From SZUA-442 sp963753185 (GTDB taxonomy: Bacteria; Actinomycetota; Acidimicrobiia; Spongiisociales; UBA5794), in assembly GCA_963753185.1 (NCBI GenBank), contig CAVWBO010000007.1:1178001-1242000 (forward strand): a stretch of 64,000 bases of DNA, given 5' to 3'. Position numbers and translations under genes: made by a program. Below, piece after piece: positions 54,421 to 62,499 of this stretch. Every line of letters starts with the position of its first letter. The stretch's first letter is position 1. The notes below the pieces were generated by a model. The model did no database searches. It worked only from the letters and a program-made list of their open reading frames with translations, and was not told the origin of the DNA.

Positions 54421-54700
54421 GAGGCGTTCCTGAACCACCTTTGGGTGGCAGCCGAGTCTTCGAGGTGCTGTTTCGCTGACCTTCAGGTCGGCACCAGGGG
54501 ACCCCTCGATGTTGTCCAGCTTGCTGGTGGCGAACAGTTCCCATCTGCCCTACCTCGGGTCGACTCCCGCGGTATCCGACCCGACGACGGAGAGACCCGT
54601 TGACGATTCGTGAGCGGTGAGATTCACTTCCGCCCGGCGCCTTCTGGTGGGACGATGTCAGAGGGACTATGAGGTCCCCACGGAGTAGGGAGGTAGGGGA
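54421..54700. other. Non-coding stretch before the small lipoprotein gene
   Basis: No gene is seen. Sequence just before 54701 has aggtagggga, the ribosome site of the next gene. Confidence 0.5.
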
Positions 54701-55105
54701 ATGGCCGACAGGATGCTCATATCCCTCCTTGTGGTCTTGGCCCTGGTGGGGGCTGCCTGCGCTGATGACACCGACGGCGTCGTGGCCTTCGATCCCGATA
54801 GCGCCGAAACCTGTCAGGAGCTGGTGGACATGTACATCGGCTCCCAATCGCGCATGTTGGACGCGCTCGGCACGATGACCGATGAAGACCTCGAGGGTGA
54901 CGTCCCGAGTGAGGTTGAAGTTGCGGGTACAGAGATCATGGAATGGCTCTCGGGGTCGGCCGGTGAACGAGTGGATGAACTCTGTTCGGGTGGTGTCGAC
55001 GAGTTCGAGACCCTCGTGTGCAGTCAAGCATCTCAGCTCGTGGCACAAGGTCCGGCTGCCGAGCGACATCTTCGGGACAACTTCCCGGCGTGTGACCAGC
55101 CGTGA
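54701..55105 (+). CDS. Small lipoprotein of unknown function
   Basis: The 134-residue product has a lipoprotein signal ending at C20 (LVGAACADD). The mature part has three further cysteines plus one near the end (AETCQELVDM, DELCSGG, LVCSQAS, FPACDQP), which could form two disulfides outside the cell. No family is recognised. The ribosome site is aggtagggga before ATG 54701. The small membrane protein at 55146 follows on the same strand. Confidence 0.65.
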   Translation: MADRMLISLLVVLALVGAACADDTDGVVAFDPDSAETCQELVDMYIGSQSRMLDALGTMTDEDLEGDVPSEVEVAGTEIMEWLSGSAGERVDELCSGGVDEFETLVCSQASQLVAQGPAAERHLRDNFPACDQP

Positions 55106-55145
55106 TCGATGAGTTGTCGATCGCTACGGGTCGGGAGAGGACATC

Positions 55146-55301
55146 GTGGGTGAGATCGCTATCGCGATCGTTGTTGCAGCTGCACTGATCGCCGAAGTGC
55201 TGCTGGTGCTCGGCGTAGCCCGCCGAATCGCATCCATGACCACACGACCCAAACCCAGCGACTCCAACGTCGGAACTCACCACGCCGAACCCAAGACCTA
55301 G
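55146..55301 (+). CDS. Small single-helix membrane protein (51 aa)
   Basis: GTG 55146, with gagagga 6 nt upstream, opens a frame with one hydrophobic helix (IAIAIVVAAALIAEVLLVLG). A polar tail follows (about 26-51). It lies 40 nt after the lipoprotein gene and may be co-expressed with it. Function is unknown. Confidence 0.5.
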   Translation: MGEIAIAIVVAAALIAEVLLVLGVARRIASMTTRPKPSDSNVGTHHAEPKT

Positions 55302-55393
55302 GAGCCTCTGGCGAACATATCGGCACATTTGGGTCGGCACTCATGCCGGTGCCCGCCGCATCAAGGGCGCCCGAGTTCTTGCGTGATGGTCCC

Positions 55394-56518
55394 CTAGGTT
55401 CTTAGCCCTCTGATGATCTGCCGGAGTGCCCACCACATGTAGTTCGCGAGGCGGGAGCTGATCGGGTATGAGGTGGGGATGAGAGTGATGTGGGCGAGTC
55501 CGGCAGTCTGGAGTTCGCGAATTGAAGCGATGATGTTGTCTGCGGTTCCCCAGAGCAAGCCTGCATGCAGGACTTCCCGCGGGACGTCGCGTATGGCGGT
55601 TTCGAGGGCTGCTGGATCGAGGTGCTCGGGAATGAGGTCAATGAATCCGCGGTACTCCGGTCCGAAGGGGTGGGCGGCGCCCACAGATGCCCATGTGGTT
55701 GCGGGCCACGTCGCTACGGCATTGAATCTCACGAACCGCGAAGTCCTCATCAACTCCTCGGCTTCCTTCTGAGAGGGAACCATGAGCGCTTCTGCTTGAA
55801 GAGAGGGTGTGATGGCAGCCGGTTCCCTTCCCGCATCCCTGACCGCATCCAGCAGCTGTCGGTATGCCTCCTCGTAGCGTTCGGGTGACGGTCCGAAGGC
55901 GGGCAGCCAGCCGTCACCGTGTCGTGCGGCGAGCCGGATCATGCGTGGACCTTGGGCCGCAACCCATAGTTCGGGGACAACTCCGTGGGCTGTGAGATCA
56001 AACGGCGCCTGGTTGAGGTTGTAGTGGTCACCCTTGAAGGTGATTGACCCTGGCTCAGAGAAGCAGCGTGTCAAGATCTCGAGTGCCTCGGCAGTCTTGC
56101 TGACTTGTCTCGTGAACTCAATGCCGTAGGGCTCGGTGTTCATGCGCTCCCCGGCACCGATTCCAATGACCGGTGGCCGCTTGGTGAGCGCCCCGAGTGT
56201 CACTCCGGCTCGAGCGATTGTGATTGGGTGGTTACGGAGGGGCTCAGTCACGCCCACCCCAAGCCTGACGTTGCCTGCAAGCTTGGCCAGCGACCCATGG
56301 ATCACGAACGGATCTCCCTGCTGATGCGGGCTTGGCTGTCGCTTGGTCATCCACGTGAACCCACGCGACCGCCACACGGCTCGCGGAGCGAAATCCTGAA
56401 GGTGATCGAACAGAAGGAGGCTGTCAAGTCCGATCAGTCGGCCGAGCCGAACGGCCGCGCGAAACACCGAAGGGTCGGTACCAGCCGGAACCGTCAATCC
56501 AACATCGATACGGGTCAT
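55394..56518 (-). CDS. LLM-class F420-dependent oxidoreductase
   Basis: The 374-residue protein has the luciferase-like barrel. It shows LLLFDHLQDFAP near the N-terminus, VRLGVGVTEPLRNHPITIARAGVTLGAL, IGIGAGERMNTEPYGIEF and LWVAAQGPRMIRLAARHGDGWLP. This group in actinobacteria uses coenzyme F420 rather than FMN; some act on phthiodiolone ketones or methylenetetrahydromethanopterin-like substrates. Specific substrate is unknown. The ATG at 56518 gives the normal start MTRIDVGLTVPAG; the frame is open upstream without similarity. Its 3' end lies in the repeat-poor right part of the accessory region. Confidence 0.85.
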   Translation of the reverse strand: MTRIDVGLTVPAGTDPSVFRAAVRLGRLIGLDSLLLFDHLQDFAPRAVWRSRGFTWMTKRQPSPHQQGDPFVIHGSLAKLAGNVRLGVGVTEPLRNHPITIARAGVTLGALTKRPPVIGIGAGERMNTEPYGIEFTRQVSKTAEALEILTRCFSEPGSITFKGDHYNLNQAPFDLTAHGVVPELWVAAQGPRMIRLAARHGDGWLPAFGPSPERYEEAYRQLLDAVRDAGREPAAITPSLQAEALMVPSQKEAEELMRTSRFVRFNAVATWPATTWASVGAAHPFGPEYRGFIDLIPEHLDPAALETAIRDVPREVLHAGLLWGTADNIIASIRELQTAGLAHITLIPTSYPISSRLANYMWWALRQIIRGLRT

Positions 56519-56703
56519 TGATCCGTTCCGCTCTCTGCCCACCCTACGCCCCCACCGAGTGGTGCTCAAACGAAAGGACACGCCGTCCAGGGAGAGGACA
56601 TCCAACGACGCGCCCGGTGCCGATATCGGGTCGACATAGGAGAAACACATATGCACCGGTTCCACCCGGTCGCCATACTGCGGCGAGATCGGGAGGAGGG
56701 TTC

Positions 56704-57000
56704 ATGTCAGGTGATGCAGTGTCGGTTGCGCCCGACATCTACACGGTGGTGTTCGAGAACGAACGTGTGCGGGTCTTGGAAGTCCGTGCCGGTCCTGGTA
56801 GTGGATCGCCCATGCATCGACATCCGGACTCAGTCATGTACGCCGTTGCGGAGGCAGACATCGTTGTGGTGTCCCCCGACGGCAGTGAACACCATGCTCA
56901 AATCCCGGCGGGCGCCACCTTCTGGAATGATGCCACCGAGCACTCGGTTCGGAACGTGGGTGAGACTCCCATTCACTTCATCCGAGTAGAACTCAAGTAG
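56704..57000 (+). CDS. Small cupin-domain protein
   Basis: The 98-residue protein is a single cupin barrel. Motif one is SPMHRHPDSVMYAVAEAD (metal-binding His pair) and motif two is NDATEHSVRNVGETPIHFI (His). Such proteins bind a metal and act as isomerases, dioxygenases or small-molecule sensors; no specific role can be given. The ribosome site aggagg lies 4 nt before ATG 56704. It is followed by a transporter remnant and an amidohydrolase. Confidence 0.75.
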   Translation: MSGDAVSVAPDIYTVVFENERVRVLEVRAGPGSGSPMHRHPDSVMYAVAEADIVVVSPDGSEHHAQIPAGATFWNDATEHSVRNVGETPIHFIRVELK

Positions 57001-57033
57001 AGCCGCATATCGAAGCCTCTTTGTGTCAAGGCG

Positions 57034-57267
57034 GTGTTTTCACCGCTCATTCCCTGGAACGTTCACGGCGCGTTCGTTGCAGGCACCCTCGGTATCGCCG
57101 TTATCGAGTTCGCGCCGTACGCCGTGCTGCTCTGGATGACACCGATCGTCCTGATCCTCATCGGTATCGCCAAGTTCAAGCGTGATGAGATTCCGAACTC
57201 GCAACTCGTTGAGGATTCGTACGGGGATGAACCCAGGGAACTGCCCGGACGTCGAACGTCGGTCTGA
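57034..57267 (+). pseudogene. C-terminal remnant of a NhaC-family Na+/H+ antiporter
   Basis: The 77-residue open frame begins at GTG 57034. It contains SPLIPWNVHGAFVAGTLGI and FAPYAVLLWMTPIVLILIGI, which match the last helices of NhaC-type antiporters (the IPWN-x-GAF segment). The remaining about 400 residues are missing, and no ribosome site fits. I take it as a truncated fragment left by a deletion or insertion. In similar clusters the antiporter sits beside amidohydrolases, as here. Confidence 0.65.
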
Positions 57268-57354
57268 CGTCCGACCAGGACGACAGCGGTAGCTGGTACC
57301 TTCTTCCGCGAAGCGTCGGCAACGAACACCCGCCATCGAAGAAGAGGGACACGC

Positions 57355-58863
57355 ATGTCAACTGAACACCACGATCTGGTCATCACCGGCGGCCGGGTCA
57401 TAGATCCCGAAACCGGCCTCGACGCGCTGCGCAACGTGGGCATCATCGGCGAGAAGATCGTTGCCGTCACCGATGGTCAAATCGCCGGAACCGAAACCAT
57501 TGACGCCACTGGTCACGTGGTCTGCCCGGGATTCATGGACATGCATCACCACAATGCGGGGTACCCGTTCGGCCAGAAGCTGGCCCTGAGGGATGGGGTG
57601 ACCACGCCCATGGAGCTTGAGATGGGGGTCTATCCGGTCAAGGACTGGTACGACGCACTGGGCGGCAAATCGCGCACCAACTACGGAGCTTCTGTCGGCT
57701 CGATCCCAATCCGTGAGAACATCCTGAACCCGGAGTACACCGAGTTGTTCCACGGCGACATGCTCCTCGACGCTCTCGGCGATCCCAAGGAATCGCGAAC
57801 GACGATGAAGTGGTCGACGGACCATGCAACCCCAGAGCAGATCGAGCAGTTCGAGAGATTGATCGAAGAGGGCCTCCGGGAAGGTTCCATCGGAGTCGGG
57901 CATGCAGTCGGCTACATGACGGCCGGTTGCTCTCAGCAGGAGTCCGTGATCGTTCAGAGACTTGCCGGGAAGTACGGCCAATCGTCGTTCGTCCACGCCC
58001 GGTTCTCGAGCCAGATGGCACCGACCAGCGGGCTGCTCGCGCTCTTCGAGATGATGGCCCCACAGGAGGTGTACGGCGGCGGGATCGTGTTCCAACACAT
58101 GTCGGCCCAGACACTGCGGGACACGAAAACGGCACTGGGGTTGCTCGATGACGCAAGGGCGAAGGGTATCCACGTCCTGGCCGAGCTTTACCCGTACGAC
58201 TACGGCGCAAGCGTCGTCTGCGCTGACTACCTGGTCCCGGAGAACTACGGACCCAACATGGGCCGGAGCTACAACGAGATCATCGAGACCGCAACGTTGA
58301 CGCCGCTGACAAAGGACCGGTACGACGAACTGGTGAAGACCAGCCCGATGACCTCGATCATGTTCTACAACGCCCAGGAAGCGGACGTTCTGGACGGCTT
58401 GGCGCACCCGTCGTCGGTCGTGGGCAGCGACGCGTTCCCATACACCGTTCGCGAGACAGGGAAGCTGGCTATCGACTGGGACACAGCCTTCGATTCGGTC
58501 AACGGTCACCCCCGCGGCGCTGGCACGCACGCTCGTATGCTCGCCATGGTGCGTGAGAAGAAAGTCGACATCCCGCTCTCGCTCGCCATCTCCAAGATGA
58601 CATACATGATCGCGAACTACCTGGAGGACAACGGTGTTCCACAGATGGCGAACAAAGGTCGCATCCAGGTAGGGAAAGATGCCGACGTCACGATCTTCGA
58701 CCCGGCGACCGTAGCGGACAACGCCACGATGCAGGACGGTGGCCTTCCCTCGACCGGCATCCCGTATGTGCTGGTCAACGGCACCGTCATGGTGAAGAAC
58801 TCCGAGACGGTCGATGGAGTATTCCCCGGCAAACCCGTGCGCGGCAGCGGCGCTGAATCATGA
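57355..58863 (+). CDS. Amidohydrolase (D-aminoacylase / N-acyl-D-amino acid deacylase-like)
   Basis: The 502-residue metal-dependent hydrolase has the TIM-barrel amidohydrolase-3 layout. The metal pair is in PGFMDMHHHNAG (60s). Other ligands are in FVHARFSS and IVFQHMSAQ, and the catalytic Asp is in VVGSDAFPYTV. The C-terminal beta cap has GRIQVGKDADVTIFDPATV. Related enzymes deacylate N-acyl-D-amino acids or open cyclic amides; the exact substrate is uncertain. A gagg site precedes ATG 57355. The NhaC remnant upstream may once have been its transport partner. Confidence 0.85.
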   Translation: MSTEHHDLVITGGRVIDPETGLDALRNVGIIGEKIVAVTDGQIAGTETIDATGHVVCPGFMDMHHHNAGYPFGQKLALRDGVTTPMELEMGVYPVKDWYDALGGKSRTNYGASVGSIPIRENILNPEYTELFHGDMLLDALGDPKESRTTMKWSTDHATPEQIEQFERLIEEGLREGSIGVGHAVGYMTAGCSQQESVIVQRLAGKYGQSSFVHARFSSQMAPTSGLLALFEMMAPQEVYGGGIVFQHMSAQTLRDTKTALGLLDDARAKGIHVLAELYPYDYGASVVCADYLVPENYGPNMGRSYNEIIETATLTPLTKDRYDELVKTSPMTSIMFYNAQEADVLDGLAHPSSVVGSDAFPYTVRETGKLAIDWDTAFDSVNGHPRGAGTHARMLAMVREKKVDIPLSLAISKMTYMIANYLEDNGVPQMANKGRIQVGKDADVTIFDPATVADNATMQDGGLPSTGIPYVLVNGTVMVKNSETVDGVFPGKPVRGSGAES

Positions 58864-58992
58864 GAGCCGACCTGGGCGTCTCGTGACAGCACTCCGACGA
58901 TGGGCGAAGTGCCAAGAGACCTCTGCATCGATGGGTAGGGCGCCCCTACCCATCGATGTCGGCGCCGTGGTCACTGTCGTGTCTCTCGCCTC

Positions 58993-59703
58993 ATGATGGA
59001 TGTCTTCTCAGTTCTCGCGCAGGTCAGCGATACGGAGCAAACCGTCAAGGAAGCTCTTGGCATTCTCCAGACCATCATGGAGTACGCCGGCACAATCGCC
59101 TTCGCCATCTCAGGAGCCCTTGCCGCTGGCCGCAAGAGGATGGACTACGTCGGCGTCGTCATCCTGGGCAGCATCGTCGCTGTTGGCGGTGGAACTATTC
59201 GTGACCTCATTGTTGGCGTGACGGTGTTCTGGATCGATGACCCGACCTACTTCATCGTTGCATCCCTCACCGCTCTCGCCACGATCCCGCTCACCAGAAC
59301 CGGCACGCTCGACCAGCTCCGCAGGTTCAGGCTCATCCAGATTTCCGACGCGGCCGGGATGGCGCTGTTCGTGGTCACCGGCACGAACGTCGCCCTCGCC
59401 GCCGGAGCCAACCATCTCGCGGCTGCAATCGTTGGCGTGATTTCGGGCGTTGGCGGCGGAATCCTCCGCGATGTGCTGGCCAACGACACCCCGGATGTCC
59501 TTATCGGGGGCCAGTTCTACGCTTCGGCCGCATTCCTGGGTGCAGCTTCTTACGTCCTGTTGATTCGGGCGCCGGTCTCCACGCTCCTCGTCTTCTGGAT
59601 CCCGATCATCATCATCTTCGGGATCCGCTCGGTGTCCCTCTACTACGGCTGGGGCGTTCCAACCTTCGAAATCGAAACAGACGATCCCGCGGCACAGTCC
59701 TGA
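58993..59703 (+). CDS. TRIC-type cation channel (YicG/UPF0126 family)
   Basis: The 236-residue membrane protein has two repeats of a Gly-rich signature: AVGGGTIRDLIVG and GVGGGILRDVLAND. Each repeat has three helices and a seventh helix follows. This is the fold of prokaryotic TRIC channels, which conduct monovalent cations as trimers. In UPF0126/YicG annotation the substrate was once given as glycine. ATG 58993 or ATG 58996 may start; neither has a clear ribosome site. Confidence 0.88.
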   Translation: MMDVFSVLAQVSDTEQTVKEALGILQTIMEYAGTIAFAISGALAAGRKRMDYVGVVILGSIVAVGGGTIRDLIVGVTVFWIDDPTYFIVASLTALATIPLTRTGTLDQLRRFRLIQISDAAGMALFVVTGTNVALAAGANHLAAAIVGVISGVGGGILRDVLANDTPDVLIGGQFYASAAFLGAASYVLLIRAPVSTLLVFWIPIIIIFGIRSVSLYYGWGVPTFEIETDDPAAQS

Positions 59704-59937
59704 TCGCGGCTGCAGGCCCCAGCTGCGGATCGGTAACCCAAGATGACCGAATCTTCCTTCTCGGAGGCAAACGGACCATCAACGAGTTCCCCAAGAACCG
59801 CCTGTGGGACTTCATCCCCTCAACAAACTGAACCGAGACCACAGACCGCCCATATCCGGCTGGGTGGGATGATTTGGGTCGGAAGCGCATATGCGCCGAT
59901 ATGGGCTTCTACGGTCGGGCGCACGAAGTGGAGGGGG
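59704..59937. other. Short region without a recognised gene
   Basis: A short frame ending at 59831 (RTINEFPKNRLWDFIPSTN) has protein-like composition but no start codon. It may be a remnant. Nothing else is seen. Confidence 0.35.
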
Positions 59938-60600
59938 TCAACTTGGGAGTTTGCTGACAGCGGTTGCGACTACTTCATTGAACATTGTCTGATCGATGAC
60001 CTGAGGCGCATCTGCACTGTCTCTGTGCTCATCGACCGCAACGATGGCTAGCACTTCGCCTTTACGAACATACGCACGAGCTATCTCAAAGACTTCATCA
60101 GTCGATGGGCCCGAATGGCGTACCGCAATCTGGTCGTCTCCCACCTGTGGAGCGTCGATCAACTCGATCATCAACTTCTCTCCGAAGTACTCCCACTCGA
60201 CACCGTCACAATTGGCAAACGCCTTCTTGAGATCGAGCATCAGCGCATCCAAAGTGTCCGAGCCTGAGGTCCACAGGTACTGCTCCAGCGAGACCTCATC
60301 ATCGCCGCTTGCGGTCGTGAACCAAGCACGCATCGCCACGAATTCATCAAACGACACGTCAGCGTCAGGGCACAGATGTCCGACACCGGTGCTCCTCACG
60401 GCACCACTCTCACGCAACATGAACCCGTTTCCGACTTCGTCGGCAGTGAGTAGGTATTGCTCCAGAGCCGCTACTTCAGCTGACACGTCCGGGGGACCCG
60501 GATCACACGCCGCACTCAAACCACCAACAAGAACCGTCACAACTGCCAGCCGCATCCAAACACTGGGCAGATGCACCATCCACCTCCTCATCATGAACAT
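59938..60600 (-). CDS. Lipoprotein of unknown function
   Basis: The 220-residue product has a lipoprotein signal with C32 (VGGLSAACDPG) after a rather long N-terminus. Start codons at Met 1, 3, 4, 8 or 16 are possible. The mature part is acidic and mixed alpha/beta (LEQYLLTADEVGNGFML, FEIARAYVRKGEVLAIVAVDE). It resembles small actinobacterial lipoproteins of the sensor-domain type but I cannot assign a family. Its signal-bearing N-terminus argues that it is a real gene. Confidence 0.6.
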   Translation of the reverse strand: MFMMRRWMVHLPSVWMRLAVVTVLVGGLSAACDPGPPDVSAEVAALEQYLLTADEVGNGFMLRESGAVRSTGVGHLCPDADVSFDEFVAMRAWFTTASGDDEVSLEQYLWTSGSDTLDALMLDLKKAFANCDGVEWEYFGEKLMIELIDAPQVGDDQIAVRHSGPSTDEVFEIARAYVRKGEVLAIVAVDEHRDSADAPQVIDQTMFNEVVATAVSKLPS

Positions 60601-60929
60601 CGTCTCACCTACGAACCGAGACAGGATGAGATCTTTGGCAGATTCAGTCGATCACCTGAACTCAAGGCACATATGCGCCTCGAGGGAGCCGCGCATTTCG
60701 CCGAGTATCGCCCGATAGGTACGAGTCTGTTGCGCCACATATCGGCTGCGCGGTGCCTGAGTACAAGCAGATGTCCGTCCCTCGGGTGAGGCTAGCCGAC
60801 AGCTTCGGACCGGTCGCAGGGCAGGTCGGCGTACAACAGGGACGTCTCCGACCCTTCGGTGGTCGACTCCCGGATCTACCTGCTGATCGATGTTCTACCG
60901 ACTGGCGCCGTTACCCGATCACGTGACGT
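60601..60929. other. Region without a recognisable gene
   Basis: No open frame with recognised similarity or ribosome site was found on either strand in this 329-nt gap. Confidence 0.5.
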
Positions 60930-61391
60930 CTAGAACCCGTGCTCGGCCTCCGCGAGATCCGCAAGGCGTGCCACGGAGGCCATCAGTCGATCACTCGTCG
61001 TTGTGCGTGCCCGCTCGTACCGATTCTCGTCCGTGAGGTTCGTCCAGTCATATGTGTGGGTGACCCGTGTGGCCCCGACGTCGATCGGATCGAGCTCCCA
61101 CCGCCACAGGTGACCCGGCCTTGGCATTCCGACTTCCGACGGCATCCACGCGATGAGGCGACCTTCCGCGAACTCGACGACGTGGTTCTCGCGGAGGGAC
61201 CCTCCCGTGAGCGTCATCGTGAAGACCTCGCCGACCGATCGCACCCGTTGGCCCGGTGCAGCCTCGCCGAGGTTGTCGTTGCCGTCCCATTCCGGTTGGC
61301 GAGATGGATCGGCGATGAGTTCGAAGATGTCGCCGGCGCGTGCGTGCACCACGCGGAAGGCGGAGGCGACCCTGACCTCGGGATCGGACAT
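60930..61391 (-). CDS. SRPBCC-family (polyketide cyclase/START-like) protein
   Basis: The 153-residue protein has the helix-grip fold: VASAFRVVHARAGDIFELIADPSRQPEWDG at the N-terminus, a beta sheet with LRENHVVEFAEGRLIAWMP and RVTHTYDWTNL, and a long C-terminal helix. Such proteins bind hydrophobic ligands; many in actinobacteria are uncharacterised. The ATG at 61391 is typical for the group. Confidence 0.75.
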   Translation of the reverse strand: MSDPEVRVASAFRVVHARAGDIFELIADPSRQPEWDGNDNLGEAAPGQRVRSVGEVFTMTLTGGSLRENHVVEFAEGRLIAWMPSEVGMPRPGHLWRWELDPIDVGATRVTHTYDWTNLTDENRYERARTTTSDRLMASVARLADLAEAEHGF

Positions 61392-61400
61392 GGCCGCAGC

Positions 61401-61623
61401 CTACCTCCCGAATGGCTCGCCGGTCACTGAGCCTTGAGCTTTCGATCTCGGCACCAGGCTCATATCTGCGAGGTCGAGGAGTTTGTCGACAACGAGGGTG
61501 GCAGCTGATGTCGAGGATCCCCGTGTAGTCGTCGAAGAACCCCATGACCACCACATACAGCAGCGTTCCGGTCGTGAGGTTCCTGAAGATGTCGCGCTTG
61601 TCGGGCAAGCTGCCACCGATCAC
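61401..61623 (-). pseudogene. Possible small gene broken by one frame change
   Basis: GTG 61623 begins MIGGSLPDKRDIFRNL and a hydrophobic stretch (GTLLYVVVMGFFDDYTGILD). The following sequence becomes protein-like again in the neighbouring frame (AATLVVDKLLDLADMSLVP) and ends at 61401. A single indel near 61505 would join them to about 74 residues. No family is recognised, so this is tentative. Confidence 0.3.
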
Positions 61624-61653
61624 GTGTTGCCGCGGGCTGGAATCTCACATTGG

Positions 61654-61708
61654 TTGACATTGAGCACGGACTGCGTGTACCTTACAGCGTAAATACTTAC
61701 ACAGTAAG
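61654..61708 (+). promoter_or_regulatory. Promoter and double-dyad operator upstream of the DUF4386-like gene
   Basis: TTGACA (61654-61659) and TACCTT (61678-61683) have an 18-nt spacer. Overlapping and following the -10 are two dyads: TTAC-N3-GTAA (61682-61692) and CTTAC-N3-GTAAG (61696-61708). Four half-sites in alternating orientation suggest cooperative binding of a TetR-, GntR- or PadR-like repressor. Confidence 0.55.
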
Positions 61709-61748
61709 GACAGGATCATGATGAACAGAGGATTCGAAGCGTCGGTCG

Positions 61749-62456
61749 GTGACCCAAGGCGTACGGCGCGCGATCACGGGGTTGTGGTACCTGGCGCTCG
61801 CCGTCACCGGCATGCTGGGGTTCCTCGTCCTCCGGCCACAGATCTGGGTCGCTGACGATCCGTCGGCGACGTTCGCGAACCTCACGTCGGACGGTGATCT
61901 GGCGCGCGTCGGCCTCCTCCTCGAGCTCGGCATCGTCATCACGCAGGCCGCTGTCGCGGTCTGGTTCTACAAGCTGTTCCGTGCAGCGAACCAGACAGCC
62001 GCACTCGCACTCACCGTGTTCGGCATGGCGAACGCCGTCGCGATCATGGCGAGTGCGGTGTTCATGGCAACCGCGATCGGGGTGGCTGAGAGCGCTGACG
62101 GGTCGATCGGTGGGGATCCGGTCGCGGTCGTCGGCCTATTGGCGGAGCTCGGCACGAACGCATGGGGCGTCGGCGCCGTGTTCTTCGGGTTGTGGCTGAT
62201 CCCGATGGGGTACATCGCTGCCACGTCTGGCCTCATGGCCCCTTGGTTGGGGCGGATCCTCGTGCTGGGCGGGTTCGGTTACGCCCTGAGCGCGTTCGTG
62301 TCGTACGGCTTCCCGGACGCGCCGGCATGGTTCGTCGACGGCCTGACGGTTCCCGCGTCCATCGGGGAGTTCTGGATGATCGGCTACCTCCTGATCGTGG
62401 GCGTTCGACGGCCGGCCGAACCCGCCCTGCGGTCGGAGTCCGGCGCGTCGGACTGA
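61749..62456 (+). CDS. DUF4386-like membrane protein (start uncertain)
   Basis: The 235-residue protein has about six helices and the family-like opening AITGLWYLALAVTGMLGFLVL. DPSATFANLTSDGDLARVGLLLELG and the late GLWLIPMGYIAATSGLMAPWLGRIL also fit. These resemble DUF4386 membrane proteins of unknown function. GTG 61749 has no ribosome site. A well-placed pair of ATGs (61718/61721) preceded by aagga is in another frame, so the true N-terminus may have been lost through a one-base change. A strong promoter with a double operator lies just upstream. Confidence 0.65.
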   Translation: MTQGVRRAITGLWYLALAVTGMLGFLVLRPQIWVADDPSATFANLTSDGDLARVGLLLELGIVITQAAVAVWFYKLFRAANQTAALALTVFGMANAVAIMASAVFMATAIGVAESADGSIGGDPVAVVGLLAELGTNAWGVGAVFFGLWLIPMGYIAATSGLMAPWLGRILVLGGFGYALSAFVSYGFPDAPAWFVDGLTVPASIGEFWMIGYLLIVGVRRPAEPALRSESGASD

Positions 62457-62499
62457 CGGCGCGTCGAGGACTACGACCGAGAGGCTCGCTACCCGCCTG

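Noticed and set aside
56890..56910. Ninth tRNA-core copy inside the cupin gene
   Set aside because: Only CTCAAATCCC resembles the core; the rest differs and it is part of a conserved coding sequence.
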